This document shows positions 1-11,960 of a DNA stretch of 64,000 nucleotides, in pieces (the first letter of the stretch is position 1; every line of letters begins with the position of its first letter). The notes below the pieces were generated by a model. That model made no database searches. It was not told the origin of the DNA and worked only from the letters and a program-made list of their open reading frames with translations. A program made the translations under genes and the position numbers. This DNA is from Arthrobacter sp. OVS8 (GTDB lineage: Bacteria > Actinomycetota > Actinomycetes > Actinomycetales > Micrococcaceae), in assembly GCA_028370155.1 (NCBI GenBank), contig CP116670.1, positions 1,488,001 through 1,552,000 on the forward strand, read 5' to 3'.

Positions 1-10
1 CACCCTAAGC

Positions 11-73
11 CAACGCGGGGTCACTTACGGCCCATCCGGGACCCCGGGATGGGCCGTAAGTGACCCCGCGTTG
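11..73. repeat. Large perfect palindrome (REP-like hairpin) after ridA-like gene
   Basis: A perfect 27-bp inverted repeat: 11-37 pairs with 47-73 around a 9-nt loop. It starts 3 nt beyond the stop of the minus-strand RidA-like gene, so it would form a strong 3' hairpin on that mRNA. There is no U-run, so it may act as a REP-type mRNA end or a weak terminator. Same architecture as the palindromes at 4973-5029 and 35460-35522. Confidence 0.85.
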
Positions 74-76
74 TGG

Positions 77-460
77 TTAGCGGGCGCTCTTCTGCGCGAC
101 GAGTTCGATCTCGACCAGCATCTTGGGGTCCAGGAACGGGAGCACGTGGACCAGGGCCAGGGTGGGGCGGATCTCGCCGAAGACTTCGCCGTGGGCGCGT
201 CCCGCTTCCTCCCACTGGCTGATGTCCGTCAGGTACAGCTTGGACTGCACAACGTCCGCGTAGCCGAAGCCGGCCTCGGCCAGGACAGTGCCGAGTTTGT
301 CCAGGATGAAACGGGTCTGGGTGTAGAAGTCCTCGCCCACGATGCCGTCCTCGCCACTGGCGGCGGTAGCGGAGATGTAGAGCGTGTTGTCCACCTGGAC
401 CGCCCGGGAGTAGCCGACCTTCTGTTCCCAGACGGAACCGGTGCCGAATGTCTTGCGCAT
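77..460 (-). CDS. RidA/YjgF/UK114 family protein
   Basis: A 127-residue protein of the Rid family, whose founding members hydrolyse reactive enamine/imine intermediates such as 2-aminoacrylate. The frame stays open upstream, but the ATG at 460 gives the family's normal length and starts with MRKTFGTGSVWEQKVGYS. Family features are the segment LYISATAA near residue 30 and the C-terminal VEIELVA strand. The substrate-binding Arg usually found in a P-A-R motif is displaced: here the sequence is IRPTLALVHVLP, with Arg before the Pro. This suggests one of the RidA-like subfamilies of unknown substrate rather than a classical deaminase. The frame is intact. Confidence 0.9.
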   Translation of the reverse strand: MRKTFGTGSVWEQKVGYSRAVQVDNTLYISATAASGEDGIVGEDFYTQTRFILDKLGTVLAEAGFGYADVVQSKLYLTDISQWEEAGRAHGEVFGEIRPTLALVHVLPFLDPKMLVEIELVAQKSAR

Positions 461-563
461 GGAAGTGCCTTTCGCAGTGTGGCGTGGAGTCGGCACCACT
501 TTAGGGCGGCCGAGGCCGCGGCCTGAAAACCGGTGGAAATGTGTCGGGGTGGGGCTTCCGGGG

Positions 564-1085
564 TCAGCTGCCGATGTCCCGGTTCTGGCGGAACGCGTTG
601 CGGCGGGCGTGCTCATGGACGCGGCTGAGTGCCTCGATCTGGGACCGGGCGTCGTCGCCCAGGGCGGCGAACCTGGCGGGGTCGAGTCCGAGGTCGGGTG
701 CCAGTTCCTCGAGGGTCTGCCAGCCGCCGAGCTTTCCCAGGATCGCGGCGCGCATCAGCTCGGCTTCCAGGACCATGGTCATCGGGGAACGGCGCACGAT
801 GCGGCCGTTGAGCTTGAGCCGCCCGGCGTGCTCGGCCAGCCACGCGGCAGCTTGGCGGTGCGGGCGCTGCCGCACGCCCAGGTCCTGGATCAGGCCGAGG
901 AGGACCTCCCGTTCTTTGGTGATTTCCGCGCTGACCCGGGCGAGTTCGGCGGACACCGGGGTGTCGGCGAAGGCCTCGGCCATGCGCTGGATCCGGGAGA
1001 CGCCGGCGGTGGCGCCGGTCAGGTGGTCGGAGAGGTACAGACCAAGGAGTTTGCCGTCGATGGAGCCGGGGATGTGCGGTGCCAT
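564..1085 (-). CDS. Conserved actinobacterial helical protein, function unknown
   Basis: A 173-residue soluble protein predicted to be almost all helical. It resembles an unnamed actinobacterial family with ferritin-like helix lengths and a conserved middle segment (GRLKLNGRIVRRSP, about residues 87-100). There is no signal peptide or membrane segment, and I see no paired E-x-x-H metal motifs, so iron binding is not supported. The ATG at 1085 is preceded by a good ribosome site (GGAGG, 4 nt upstream). It stands alone between the RidA-like gene and the acetyltransferase, all on the minus strand. The frame is intact. Function is not recognised. Confidence 0.75.
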   Translation of the reverse strand: MAPHIPGSIDGKLLGLYLSDHLTGATAGVSRIQRMAEAFADTPVSAELARVSAEITKEREVLLGLIQDLGVRQRPHRQAAAWLAEHAGRLKLNGRIVRRSPMTMVLEAELMRAAILGKLGGWQTLEELAPDLGLDPARFAALGDDARSQIEALSRVHEHARRNAFRQNRDIGS

Positions 1086-1217
1086 GGATCCTCCAGAGTG
1101 AAGTGCTTTGGCCTAAAGCCTTGGCGTTTCGATTGACCAAAACCCTACACGGTGACGCCGGCGCTCACGGGGTGTTGCCGCCCTGCTGTTGCCGCGGACG
1201 GCATCGGAACCCGGGAG

Positions 1218-1721
1218 TTACAGCTCCTGGCGGTACACCAGCAGTTTGATGTCCGTGTCCGGCACCACCCAGTCGCGTTCCGGGGCCCGCTGGAAGCCGG
1301 TCTTCTGGTAGAGCCCGTGGGCGCTTTCCCACGTCAGGCCCGTGGTCAGTGCGACGGCGTTGATCCCTGGCAACGACCGGGCGTGGTCCAGGATGGCCTG
1401 GACCATGGCCTTGCCGGCACCGCTGCGCTGCACGTCCGGGTCCACCACCAGCATCCGGAATTCCAGCTCATCGCCCTGTGCGATGTCCGCATAGGGTTCA
1501 CCGGCGACGGCCAGGGTCACGGAGCCAACGATCCGGCCGCCGCGTTCGGCCACCCAGATGGTGGCCTTCGCTGCCCGGCGGGCCACGTCCTGGATTTGGA
1601 GCATGTACGGGTGGTCGGCGCTCTCAAAGTAGCCAGCGGCCAGATAGGCGTCCCGGGTGATGCGCGCGATGGCGTCGTAGTCGGCCGGAACTGCGGGGCG
1701 GATGAGGATCTGAGGATGCAC
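1218..1721 (-). CDS. GNAT family N-acetyltransferase
   Basis: A 167-residue single-domain GNAT protein. The acetyl-CoA pyrophosphate-binding motif A is seen as VVDPDVQRSGAGKAMV (about residues 92-107, Q/R-x-x-G-x-G/A type), preceded by the beta4 strand ELEFRMLVV and followed by a C-terminal LYQKTGFQ motif B. It would transfer an acetyl group from acetyl-CoA to an amine on a small molecule or protein; the substrate cannot be told from the sequence. The start at 1721 gives the usual family length. The frame is intact. The 130 nt between it and the next gene hold only a weak GC-rich hairpin near 1810-1845. Confidence 0.88.
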   Translation of the reverse strand: MHPQILIRPAVPADYDAIARITRDAYLAAGYFESADHPYMLQIQDVARRAAKATIWVAERGGRIVGSVTLAVAGEPYADIAQGDELEFRMLVVDPDVQRSGAGKAMVQAILDHARSLPGINAVALTTGLTWESAHGLYQKTGFQRAPERDWVVPDTDIKLLVYRQEL

Positions 1722-1850
1722 CTGTCCATGCTACGGGCGGGCGCGGTGGTCCGGTCCCAGATCGGGCGTTTCCGTGACTGAACTATCAGAACAGGGGCTA
1801 CCGCAGCAGAACGGGCTGCCGCCGGCAGACCCACGCTGCCGCTGGCGGAC

Positions 1851-4957
<3,107 letters not shown>

Positions 4958-4972
4958 CTAAATCGCCCCCGA

Positions 4973-5029
4973 TGCCCTATCAGTTGTTGTACCCATGAGG
5001 GCCCGGAAGCAACCACAACTGACAGGGCA
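4973..5029. repeat. REP-like palindrome after the EccC-like gene
   Basis: Imperfect inverted repeat: TGCCCTATCAGTTGTTG at 4973-4989 against CAACCACAACTGACAGGGCA at 5010-5029, with two mismatches. It starts 7 nt beyond the stop codon of the 22-kb operon and lies just upstream of ligA. Likely the 3' hairpin of the operon transcript, without a U-run. Confidence 0.75.
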
Positions 5030-5035
5030 ACGGGT

Positions 5036-8000
5036 CTAGTTCCGGTTCTCGGGCGGCAGCGCCACCTGGAGCTTGCGGACCTTGCCGCGGCCCACGATGT
5101 AGCCGCGGCCCGGGATGAAGTCCGTGCTGATCCGGCCCAGCGAGGTGCTGAGCAGGCTGTCGCCGTCGATGTCGCCCGGGTTGAGCAGGAGGCCGCGGCG
5201 GCCGGACTTGAACGGCTGGGCCAGCGACCAGGCCGAGGACCAGGTGGAGGTCTCGGCTTCGCCCACCACCCATTGTTCGGCCTTGATCGACGCCGTGACG
5301 AGCCGTTCGATCCCGGACTCCGCTCCCGTGTCGGTGAAGTCGGTCAGCCCCTCGATGAAGATGGCCAGTTTGCCCGGCGTGCCGGTGGAGTAGTCCACCA
5401 GCTCGTCGATGGTTTCCTCGACGTCGTCGGCGCCCACCACGGAGCGGTCCCAGAGCTTCAGGGCCGCCGCTGCGGATCGCCGGGAGCCGACGTAGATCAG
5501 TTCGACGCCGGGGTTGGAGCGGCGCAGCGCGTAGGCCAGGGTCACGAGGGCCACGGTGCGGCCGGAGCCGGGCGGGCCGGCCAGCAGCAGCGGGCCCTTG
5601 GCCAGGATCTCGGCAGGCTGGAGCGTCTCGTCGTCGACGCCGATCACGGGCAGGTCCGGGCTTCCGGCGGGCAGGATCTCAAGGTCCACCTGGTCCGGCA
5701 GGCGTTCGATCTGCGGGGCGCGTTCCACGCCCTGGCGCACCATGGCCTCGCTGAGCTTGTGCACCTCGCGGGCCTGGACGGCCAGGTTGGAGTTGCCGCC
5801 CAGCACCGCGAGCTGCACCTCGAGGTTGCCCAGCAGGCCGCGGCCCGGAGGCGAGGCCTGGCCCAGGACGTCCTTGGGCACGTCCATGGACAGGTAGTCG
5901 TCCTCCGAGGACAGGCGCAGCACCAGCCGGCGCTGGATCGAGGCCAGCAGCGACGCCGGCACCGAGTTGGGCCGGTCCCCGCTGACCACGAGGTGGATGC
6001 CCAGCGGACGGCCGTCGGTGGCGAGCTGCAGGAAGATGTCCCACAGCGCCGAGAGCTTGCTGTATTCGTAGGCCTCCCGGAAGGAGGACATGCCGTCCAC
6101 CAGCACGAAAATCCGCTTTTCGTCCGGCCGGTCCGCGAGCCTGCGGTACTCCACGATGGTGGACGCGCGGACTTCCGAATAGCGGGCCGCGCGGTCGTCG
6201 GCGAGGTCCCGGAGCCAGCGCAGCAGCCGGCCGACGCGTTCGACGTCGTCGCCGTTAATGATTTCCCCGACGTGCGGCAGCTCATCGAGCATCTTCAGCC
6301 CCGAGGAGCCGCAGTCGATGCCGTAGACATTGACCGGCCCGCCGCGCGGGTGACCGCGGCGGCGATCGCGATGCCGCGCAGGGCCGCGGACTTGCCCGAG
6401 CCGCCGGTGCCGTAGATGGCCATGTTGCCGTCCTGGTCCGGCTCGTAGAACACGGTGGGCTGGTCCTGGTGCGCGGGGTCGTCCGCCACGCCCAGGAGCA
6501 GCCGCTCGTCGGTGCGGGGTTTGGCAGCTTGGAGAAGTCGTAGGTCGTGGCGAGTTCGTCCAGCCAGGGTTTGCGCGGCGGTTCGATGGAGAGCACGTCG
6601 GCGGCCTTGATGATGTTGGCCGTCATCCGGGCAATGTCGGTGAGACCGGCGGCCTCTTCCTTGACCGGGCTCTCCGGGGCCGGGGCGGCCCAGGCCGGCC
6701 CGGACCCGAAGGCCATCTCGACGATCTCGATCTGCGGGCGCTGCGGCTTCTCGGTGGTCCAGCCGCCGGCGTACCCGGTCTGGAAGCCCTGGATCCGGCC
6801 GGGGCCGGTCTTGGCGGCGCCGCGGCCGGGAATGGAGGGTCGAAGTACGCCGCTGTGGGCACGCCCAGGATGTCGATCGCGTCGTCCTCGTCGGCCATCC
6901 GCAGCGCCACCCGCAGGTTGGTGTTGGCGCGCAGGCTTTCCTTGATCACGCCGGCCGGGCGCTGGGTGGCCAGGATCAGGTGCAGGCCCAGGGACCGGCC
7001 ACGGGCGGCGACGTCCACCACGCCGTCGACGAACTCCGGCACTTCGGTGGCGAGGGCCGCGAACTCGTCCACGATGATGATCAGGTACGGCGGCGCGTCC
7101 GGGTCCGCTTCGCGCTGGAGTTCCAGCAGGTCCTTGGCCTTTTTCCGGTTCAGCAGCCGTTCCCGGTGGTGCAGCTCGGCCCGCAGCGAGGTCAGGGCGC
7201 GGCGGACCAGGTGCGGGGACAGGTCGGTGACCAGGCCCACGGTGTGCGGCAGGTGCAGGCAGTCCGCGAACGCGGCGCCGCCCTTGTAGTCCACGAACAA
7301 GAAGCTCACCCGGTCCGGGCTGTAGGCCGCGGCCATGCCCATCACCCAGGACTGCAGGAACTCGGACTTGCCGGCGCCGGTGGTGCCGCCCACGAGGGCG
7401 TGCGGGCCCTCGTTCTTGAGGTCGAGGTAGAGCGGCTCGATGCCCTTGGAGCCCACCAGGGCCCGGAGGGTGCCGTTGTCCTTCCGGTTGGGCACGGCGG
7501 AGGCCCGGACCGAGTTGTTTTCGGTCCAGCGTTCGGCCACGGCCGCCGGGTTGTCCAGGAAGTCCTTGCCGATCAGGGCCGCGTAGGAGACGGCCCGCGG
7601 CAGGTCGGAGTCGTCCTCCAGCGGCTTGCCGACGTCGACCACCGGCGTGAGCATCCGGGCCAGCTGGGCGGCGAGCCCGGCGTCGAGGCTTTCGCAGCTC
7701 ACCGGGAAGGTGTGCCGGCCGAGCCGGACCTGGCCGGTGGTGGTGCCGTGGTCGCCGTCGACCGCCATGAAGTCCCGGCACGCGGCCGGAAGCTGCTGCA
7801 CCGAGGACGCCACCCACATCACGTGCACGCCGGAGTCCGGGCCCCGCTCGAGGACCCGGGTGAGCCGCCGCGGTCCACCGGCGCGTCGTCTTCGACGACC
7901 ACCAGAACAGTGGGCAGCAGCGGTTCCGCGAGATCCGTGCTGAGCGGGTCGACGCCGGGCCGCAGGGCCGGGCGCGGAGTCTGCGACGCGGCCTCGCGCT

Positions 8001-9472
8001 GGTCGATCAGGTCTTCCAGGCGGGAAAGGAGGGCCGAGCCGCCCGCGGGGCGGCGGCGAGGTGGTCGCCGCTGAGCGGGCTGTGGCCGGAGCCGACGTGC
8101 GGGAGCCACTGCAGCCATTCCCAGCGTTCCTTCGACTGCGCCGAGGTGATGGCGGCCAGGACCACTTCGGCGGCGAGTGCAGCCCGACGAGCTGCAGCAC
8201 CATGCCGCGGGCCACGTCGTCGACGAGGCCGCGGGAGCCGGCCAGGCCGAAGGAGCCGGCGGTGCGCAGCTGCGAGACGACCGGCACGCCTTCGATGTCC
8301 CGGAACTGCGCCATACACTCCTGGATCTCGGCCATGTAGTCGGCTTCGGTGTCGTTGCTGTTGGGCTCTTCGAACTGGATCCGCGAGGGCGCGGTGCCCA
8401 GGCCGAAGCGCAGGCCCAGGAAGCCTGTGTGCTCGGGCCGGTGGGTCCAGAGCAGCGGGCCGAGCTTGTAGATCGAGTCCACCGTGTCGCTGACCGAGGG
8501 TGCTTCCTGTAGCCGGACGGAGCGCTCCACGTTCTGCAGCCGGGTGATGTCCGTGCGGAACGCGGCCATGGACTCGCGGAACTGCTTGAGCTGTTCCTTG
8601 CGTTCCCGTTTTGCCTGCAGCTTCTGGTCCACGTAATGGCCCACGATGAACAGCGGCATCATCAGCATAAAAACGACCGAGAGCACGTTCTGCGTGACGG
8701 CGAACAGGATGGCGCCCATCATCAGCGGCGCCAGCAGCATGATGTATGGAAAGGCGTGGTGCTCCTGGCGTTTGGGCCCGGCCGGGAGCATCCGTTTCTG
8801 CTGCTCGAAGCGCGGCACCACGCGCGGCGAGCGGTTGAAGTCGATCAGCGGGGAGCTCGGGGCGGAACTGTGCCCGGTGCCCAGCGACACCACGGAAACG
8901 GTCGTGTCGCCCAGGGCCACGGTGTCCGAGGAGTTCAGCGTGGCGCGGGTGACCGGCAGCCCGTCCATCAGCAGGCCGTTGGCCGAATTCGTGTCCACGA
9001 TCTCGATCGTCTCGCCCACCGTGATGCGGGCGTGCCGCTTGGAGGTGAGCGGGTCCGTGAGCCGGATGTCGACGTCGCGGTCCCGGCCGATGTAGCTGGT
9101 GCCCGACGGCAGCGGGAATTCGCGTCCGACGTCGGGCCCGGACAGCACGCGCAGCGTCGCCGCCGCCGGCCCCGGTTGGCACCGGGGTCGCGAACTGCTC
9201 ACTCAGCCGGGTCAGCGAGACAATCGAGCCGGGCCGCAGCCCGGATTCGAGCAGGTTGTCCTGGCGGTCCAGGACGCTGCCCTTCATGCCGCCGGCGGCG
9301 AAGGCCTCCTCGATGCTGAGGGACAGGTTCGGCGGCGGCGGGGTCCCCGCCGCGCCGGGTCGGCGGCCCAGAGCTGGGTGGCGATGTCCGCCACGGTGGC
9401 GAGCCCGTCCACGGTGACGGCAAGGTCTTTGGCCTCGGCCGGGTCGCGGCGCAGCGTCAGTCGGATTCTCAT
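5036..9472 (-). CDS. FHA-domain FtsK/SpoIIIE ATPase, type VII secretion EccC/EssC-like
   Basis: About 1480 residues after joining frames. In order: an N-terminal ubiquitin-like domain (from MRIRLTLRRDPAEAKDL; YukD/EsaB-type), an FHA domain (SYIGRDRDVDIRL...SKRHARI), two membrane helices, then three P-loop ATPase domains. D1 has Walker A GTTGAGKS and Walker B LIIIVDEFAAL. D2 has GTGGSGKS but Walker B VLVDGMSS. D3 has GPPGSGRT with Arg for Lys and a degenerate Walker B (IFIEGL). This is the domain order of EssC/EccC, the motor that drives WXG100-type substrates across the membrane. Its ATG overlaps the preceding stop (ATGA). Frame breaks near 9330, 9185, 8150, 8050, 7875, 6840, 6515 and 6340 are mostly 5-to-4 runs or CCGGC. 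No WXG100 gene is visible here. Confidence 0.85.
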
Positions 9473-10199
9473 GCTTCGTCGGCACCCTTCTTTTCGGTGC
9501 TGTTCGTGCCGGAGCTCTGCTCCTCGAGCAGATACAGGTCCGCCGGCGTCACCAGGTGCGAGGTAACGGCGTATTCCACAAGCCGGGCGCGGCGGTTGGT
9601 GGCGAGTTTTCCGCCGCCGCCGCGCAGCCCGGCGACTCCACCCTGTCGAGCTTGTCGCACACGTTGTCCAGCTTTCTGTTGAACCGGGTCAGGGCCCAGC
9701 CCAGGGTCCGGGCGGCCTCGGCCGAGGACGGGATGGCGCTGAAGCCGGTCCCTTCGCGGCGCAGCATGGGTTCGGCGAGGGCCACGATCAGGGCCTTCTG
9801 CGAGTCGGTGAAAACCACCGGGCCGATCGTGGTGTCACCGCCGCTGTCCTCGTCGCGGGATTCCTGCCGGAACGCGGGGGTCCGGAGGTGCACGGCGAAC
9901 TCGTAGGTGGTGGGGCCGGCGGTGAAGATGACGTTGGTGTGGCTGAAGACCAGCGGAATCCGCGCCCCGGGCGCGAGCCACGCCTGCATGCCGCCGGAGG
10001 CGTCGGCGATGGTCGCGGAGAGCATACTGCCGACGTTGCTGAGCCACCAGATGCCATCGTAGCGGGCGATCTGCAGGAACTGCCGGTGCAGGTACGGGTT
10101 GTCATCCACCTCCAGGTCGCCTTCGCGGCCGATGCTGAAGATGTCCTCGTCCGAGGGCTCATGCCACTCGCCGCAGAAATCTATTGCCAGATCCCCCAT
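9469..10199 (-). CDS. FHA-like / winged-helix protein
   Basis: About 243 residues. The N-terminal half is FHA-like (IFSIGREGDLEVDDNPYLHR has the glycine-arginine strand and an N-x-x-x-H variant), so it may bind phosphothreonine. The C-terminal half reads like a winged-helix fold (FTDSQKALIVALAEPML through LVEYAVTSHLVTPADL). It lies 33 nt after the kinase stop and its TGA overlaps the ATG of the EccC-like ATPase, so it is co-translated with both. It could be an adaptor that links kinase output to the translocase, or a DNA-binding regulator; the sequence cannot separate these. One break near 9645 (GG for GGG). Confidence 0.7.
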
Positions 10200-10232
10200 A
10201 ATCCGTGCCTTTCTGGAAAGTCGTTGGTGCTG

Positions 10233-11960
10233 CTACTTCGGGACGCAGGCGATGGAATCCGGGCCGAGCGGCGAGGAGGCCCCGTCGCTGCGGACGATCA
10301 TGACCTGGATGCAGCTCGGTTCGGCCGGGTTCGCCGCCATTTCGGCGGCCGGCCCGGCGGTGGCCTGGTACTGTCCGTCGCCCTTGAGGGTGTGGACCCG
10401 CCATTTGTAGGTGTCGCCGGGTTTCGGCTGCGGGTTGGTCCAGGTGAACCGGACTTTTCCGGCCGGCCCGGCCGCTCCGGCGAGTCCGGTGACGTCCGGC
10501 ACGGTGCCGTTGTCCAGGGCGTCCGCGGGCGGTTTGCTGACCTGGTCGGTGGCTTGCGGCGCCGGCTCCGGCCGGGTGGTGCCCGCCACGATCCCCAGCA
10601 TGACGGCGGCCACCAGGACGGTGCCGCCGACGATCGAGAGCAGCAGATTCCTGCGGCCGTGCCCGGCCGGGTGCTCCCCCTCGCCGTCGCCGCCGCTTCC
10701 GTCCCCGCCGCTGCCGTGCCCGCCGTTGCCCGGGGACGCGGCAGCCGCAGCGGCGCTGGATCGGTTGACCGTGGCCGCGACGTCGTCCTCCGGGGCCGTG
10801 TTGGTGTTCCGGTGCCCGGGGGTGTCGAACCCGGGCAGCGCCGGGGGCCGCGGGACTGTTGCGTTGTTGAAAGCTGCGTTGTTGAAGCCTGTGCTGCTGG
10901 AGGCCGCGTTGTTGAACGCTGCATTCTTAAACGTTGTGGCGTCGTCCGCCGTGGGGCGGGCATCGGGATTCGCGACCCTGGCCGGGAAGGTGGATGTGCT
11001 GCCGGTGGCGTCCGGGTCGATCGCGGCGACGCTGCGGACCCGGGTTTCCTCGAAGCCGTCGTCGGGGTGGTGTTCCTCGGCGCGGGGTTCCTCCAGGACC
11101 TCGAACGGCGTCACGGACAGGTTCAGTTCGGCCTGGATCCGCTGCAGGGCCAGGGCGAAGGCGTGCGCCGAGGAATAGCGGGATGAGGCGGACTTGGCCA
11201 TCGCCGTCGAGAGCGCCAGTTCGAGGGATTCCGGCACGTCGGCGCGGCCCAGTTTCGGCACGGGCAGGTTCGTGATGCGCGAGATCAGCTCCCGCTGGGA
11301 GTTGTCGGCGCCCGGCAGCACAAACGGGGACCGCCCGGCCAGCAGGGTGTAGAGGGTGGCACCGAGCGCCCAGACGTCCACCAGGACGCCGTCCACCTGG
11401 TGGCCGGTGAACTGCTCCGGCGGGGACCACGGGATGGACATGCCGGCGTCCTCGTCCGCGTCACCTGCGAGGGTGCCGGAGATGCCGAAGTCGGTCAGTG
11501 CCGGCCGGTTGTAGTCCGTGACCAGGATGTTGGCGGGCTTGATGTCGCGGTGCGCGATCCCGGCCCGGTGGGCGGTCTCGACGGCGGATGCCACCTGGAT
11601 GCCGACGGCCAGGACCTCGTCCACGCTGAAGCGCTGCCGCCGGTACCGGACGTCCAGGCTGGGCCGGGAGCAGTACTCCATGGCCAGGTAGGAATGCCCC
11701 GTGTCGGTGATCTCGGCTTCGAAGATGGTCACGATGTACGGGTGCGAGGACAGCTGCGCCATCAGGTTCGCTTCGGATTCGAACCGGCGGCGCGCGCCCT
11801 CGGCCAACAGACTCGAGAGCAGCACCTTGACGGCCACCTTGCGGCGCGGCCGGTCCTGTTCGTAGAGGTAGACGTCGGAGAACCCGCCGGAGCCGAGCAG
11901 GCTGATGTAGGTGAAGCCCGGGATGACCGGCGGCGGGGCTACGGGGCGTTTTGAGCTCAC
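10233..11960 (-). CDS. Membrane Ser/Thr protein kinase (PknB/Pkb2-like) with extracellular Fn3-like domain
   Basis: A 575-residue intact Hanks-type kinase. Glycine loop at 22-30 (LGSGGFSDV), catalytic Lys45, HRDIKPAN at 137-144, DFG at 157-159, and an activation-segment P-E pair in SPPEQF. A long linker (290-435) contains FNNAA/FNNAT repeats and a Gly/Asp-rich tract, then one membrane helix (438-460) and a 115-residue outside domain resembling Fn3 (KVRFTWTNPQPKPGDTYKWR) with two Cys. There are no PASTA repeats, unlike PknB. GTG start at 11960 overlaps the previous stop (GTGA), with AGGAG 5-6 nt upstream. It presumably phosphorylates the FHA-binding partners in the operon, with the PP2C gene as its antagonist. 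Confidence 0.92.
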   Translation of the reverse strand: MSSKRPVAPPPVIPGFTYISLLGSGGFSDVYLYEQDRPRRKVAVKVLLSSLLAEGARRRFESEANLMAQLSSHPYIVTIFEAEITDTGHSYLAMEYCSRPSLDVRYRRQRFSVDEVLAVGIQVASAVETAHRAGIAHRDIKPANILVTDYNRPALTDFGISGTLAGDADEDAGMSIPWSPPEQFTGHQVDGVLVDVWALGATLYTLLAGRSPFVLPGADNSQRELISRITNLPVPKLGRADVPESLELALSTAMAKSASSRYSSAHAFALALQRIQAELNLSVTPFEVLEEPRAEEHHPDDGFEETRVRSVAAIDPDATGSTSTFPARVANPDARPTADDATTFKNAAFNNAASSSTGFNNAAFNNATVPRPPALPGFDTPGHRNTNTAPEDDVAATVNRSSAAAAAASPGNGGHGSGGDGSGGDGEGEHPAGHGRRNLLLSIVGGTVLVAAVMLGIVAGTTRPEPAPQATDQVSKPPADALDNGTVPDVTGLAGAAGPAGKVRFTWTNPQPKPGDTYKWRVHTLKGDGQYQATAGPAAEMAANPAEPSCIQVMIVRSDGASSPLGPDSIACVPK

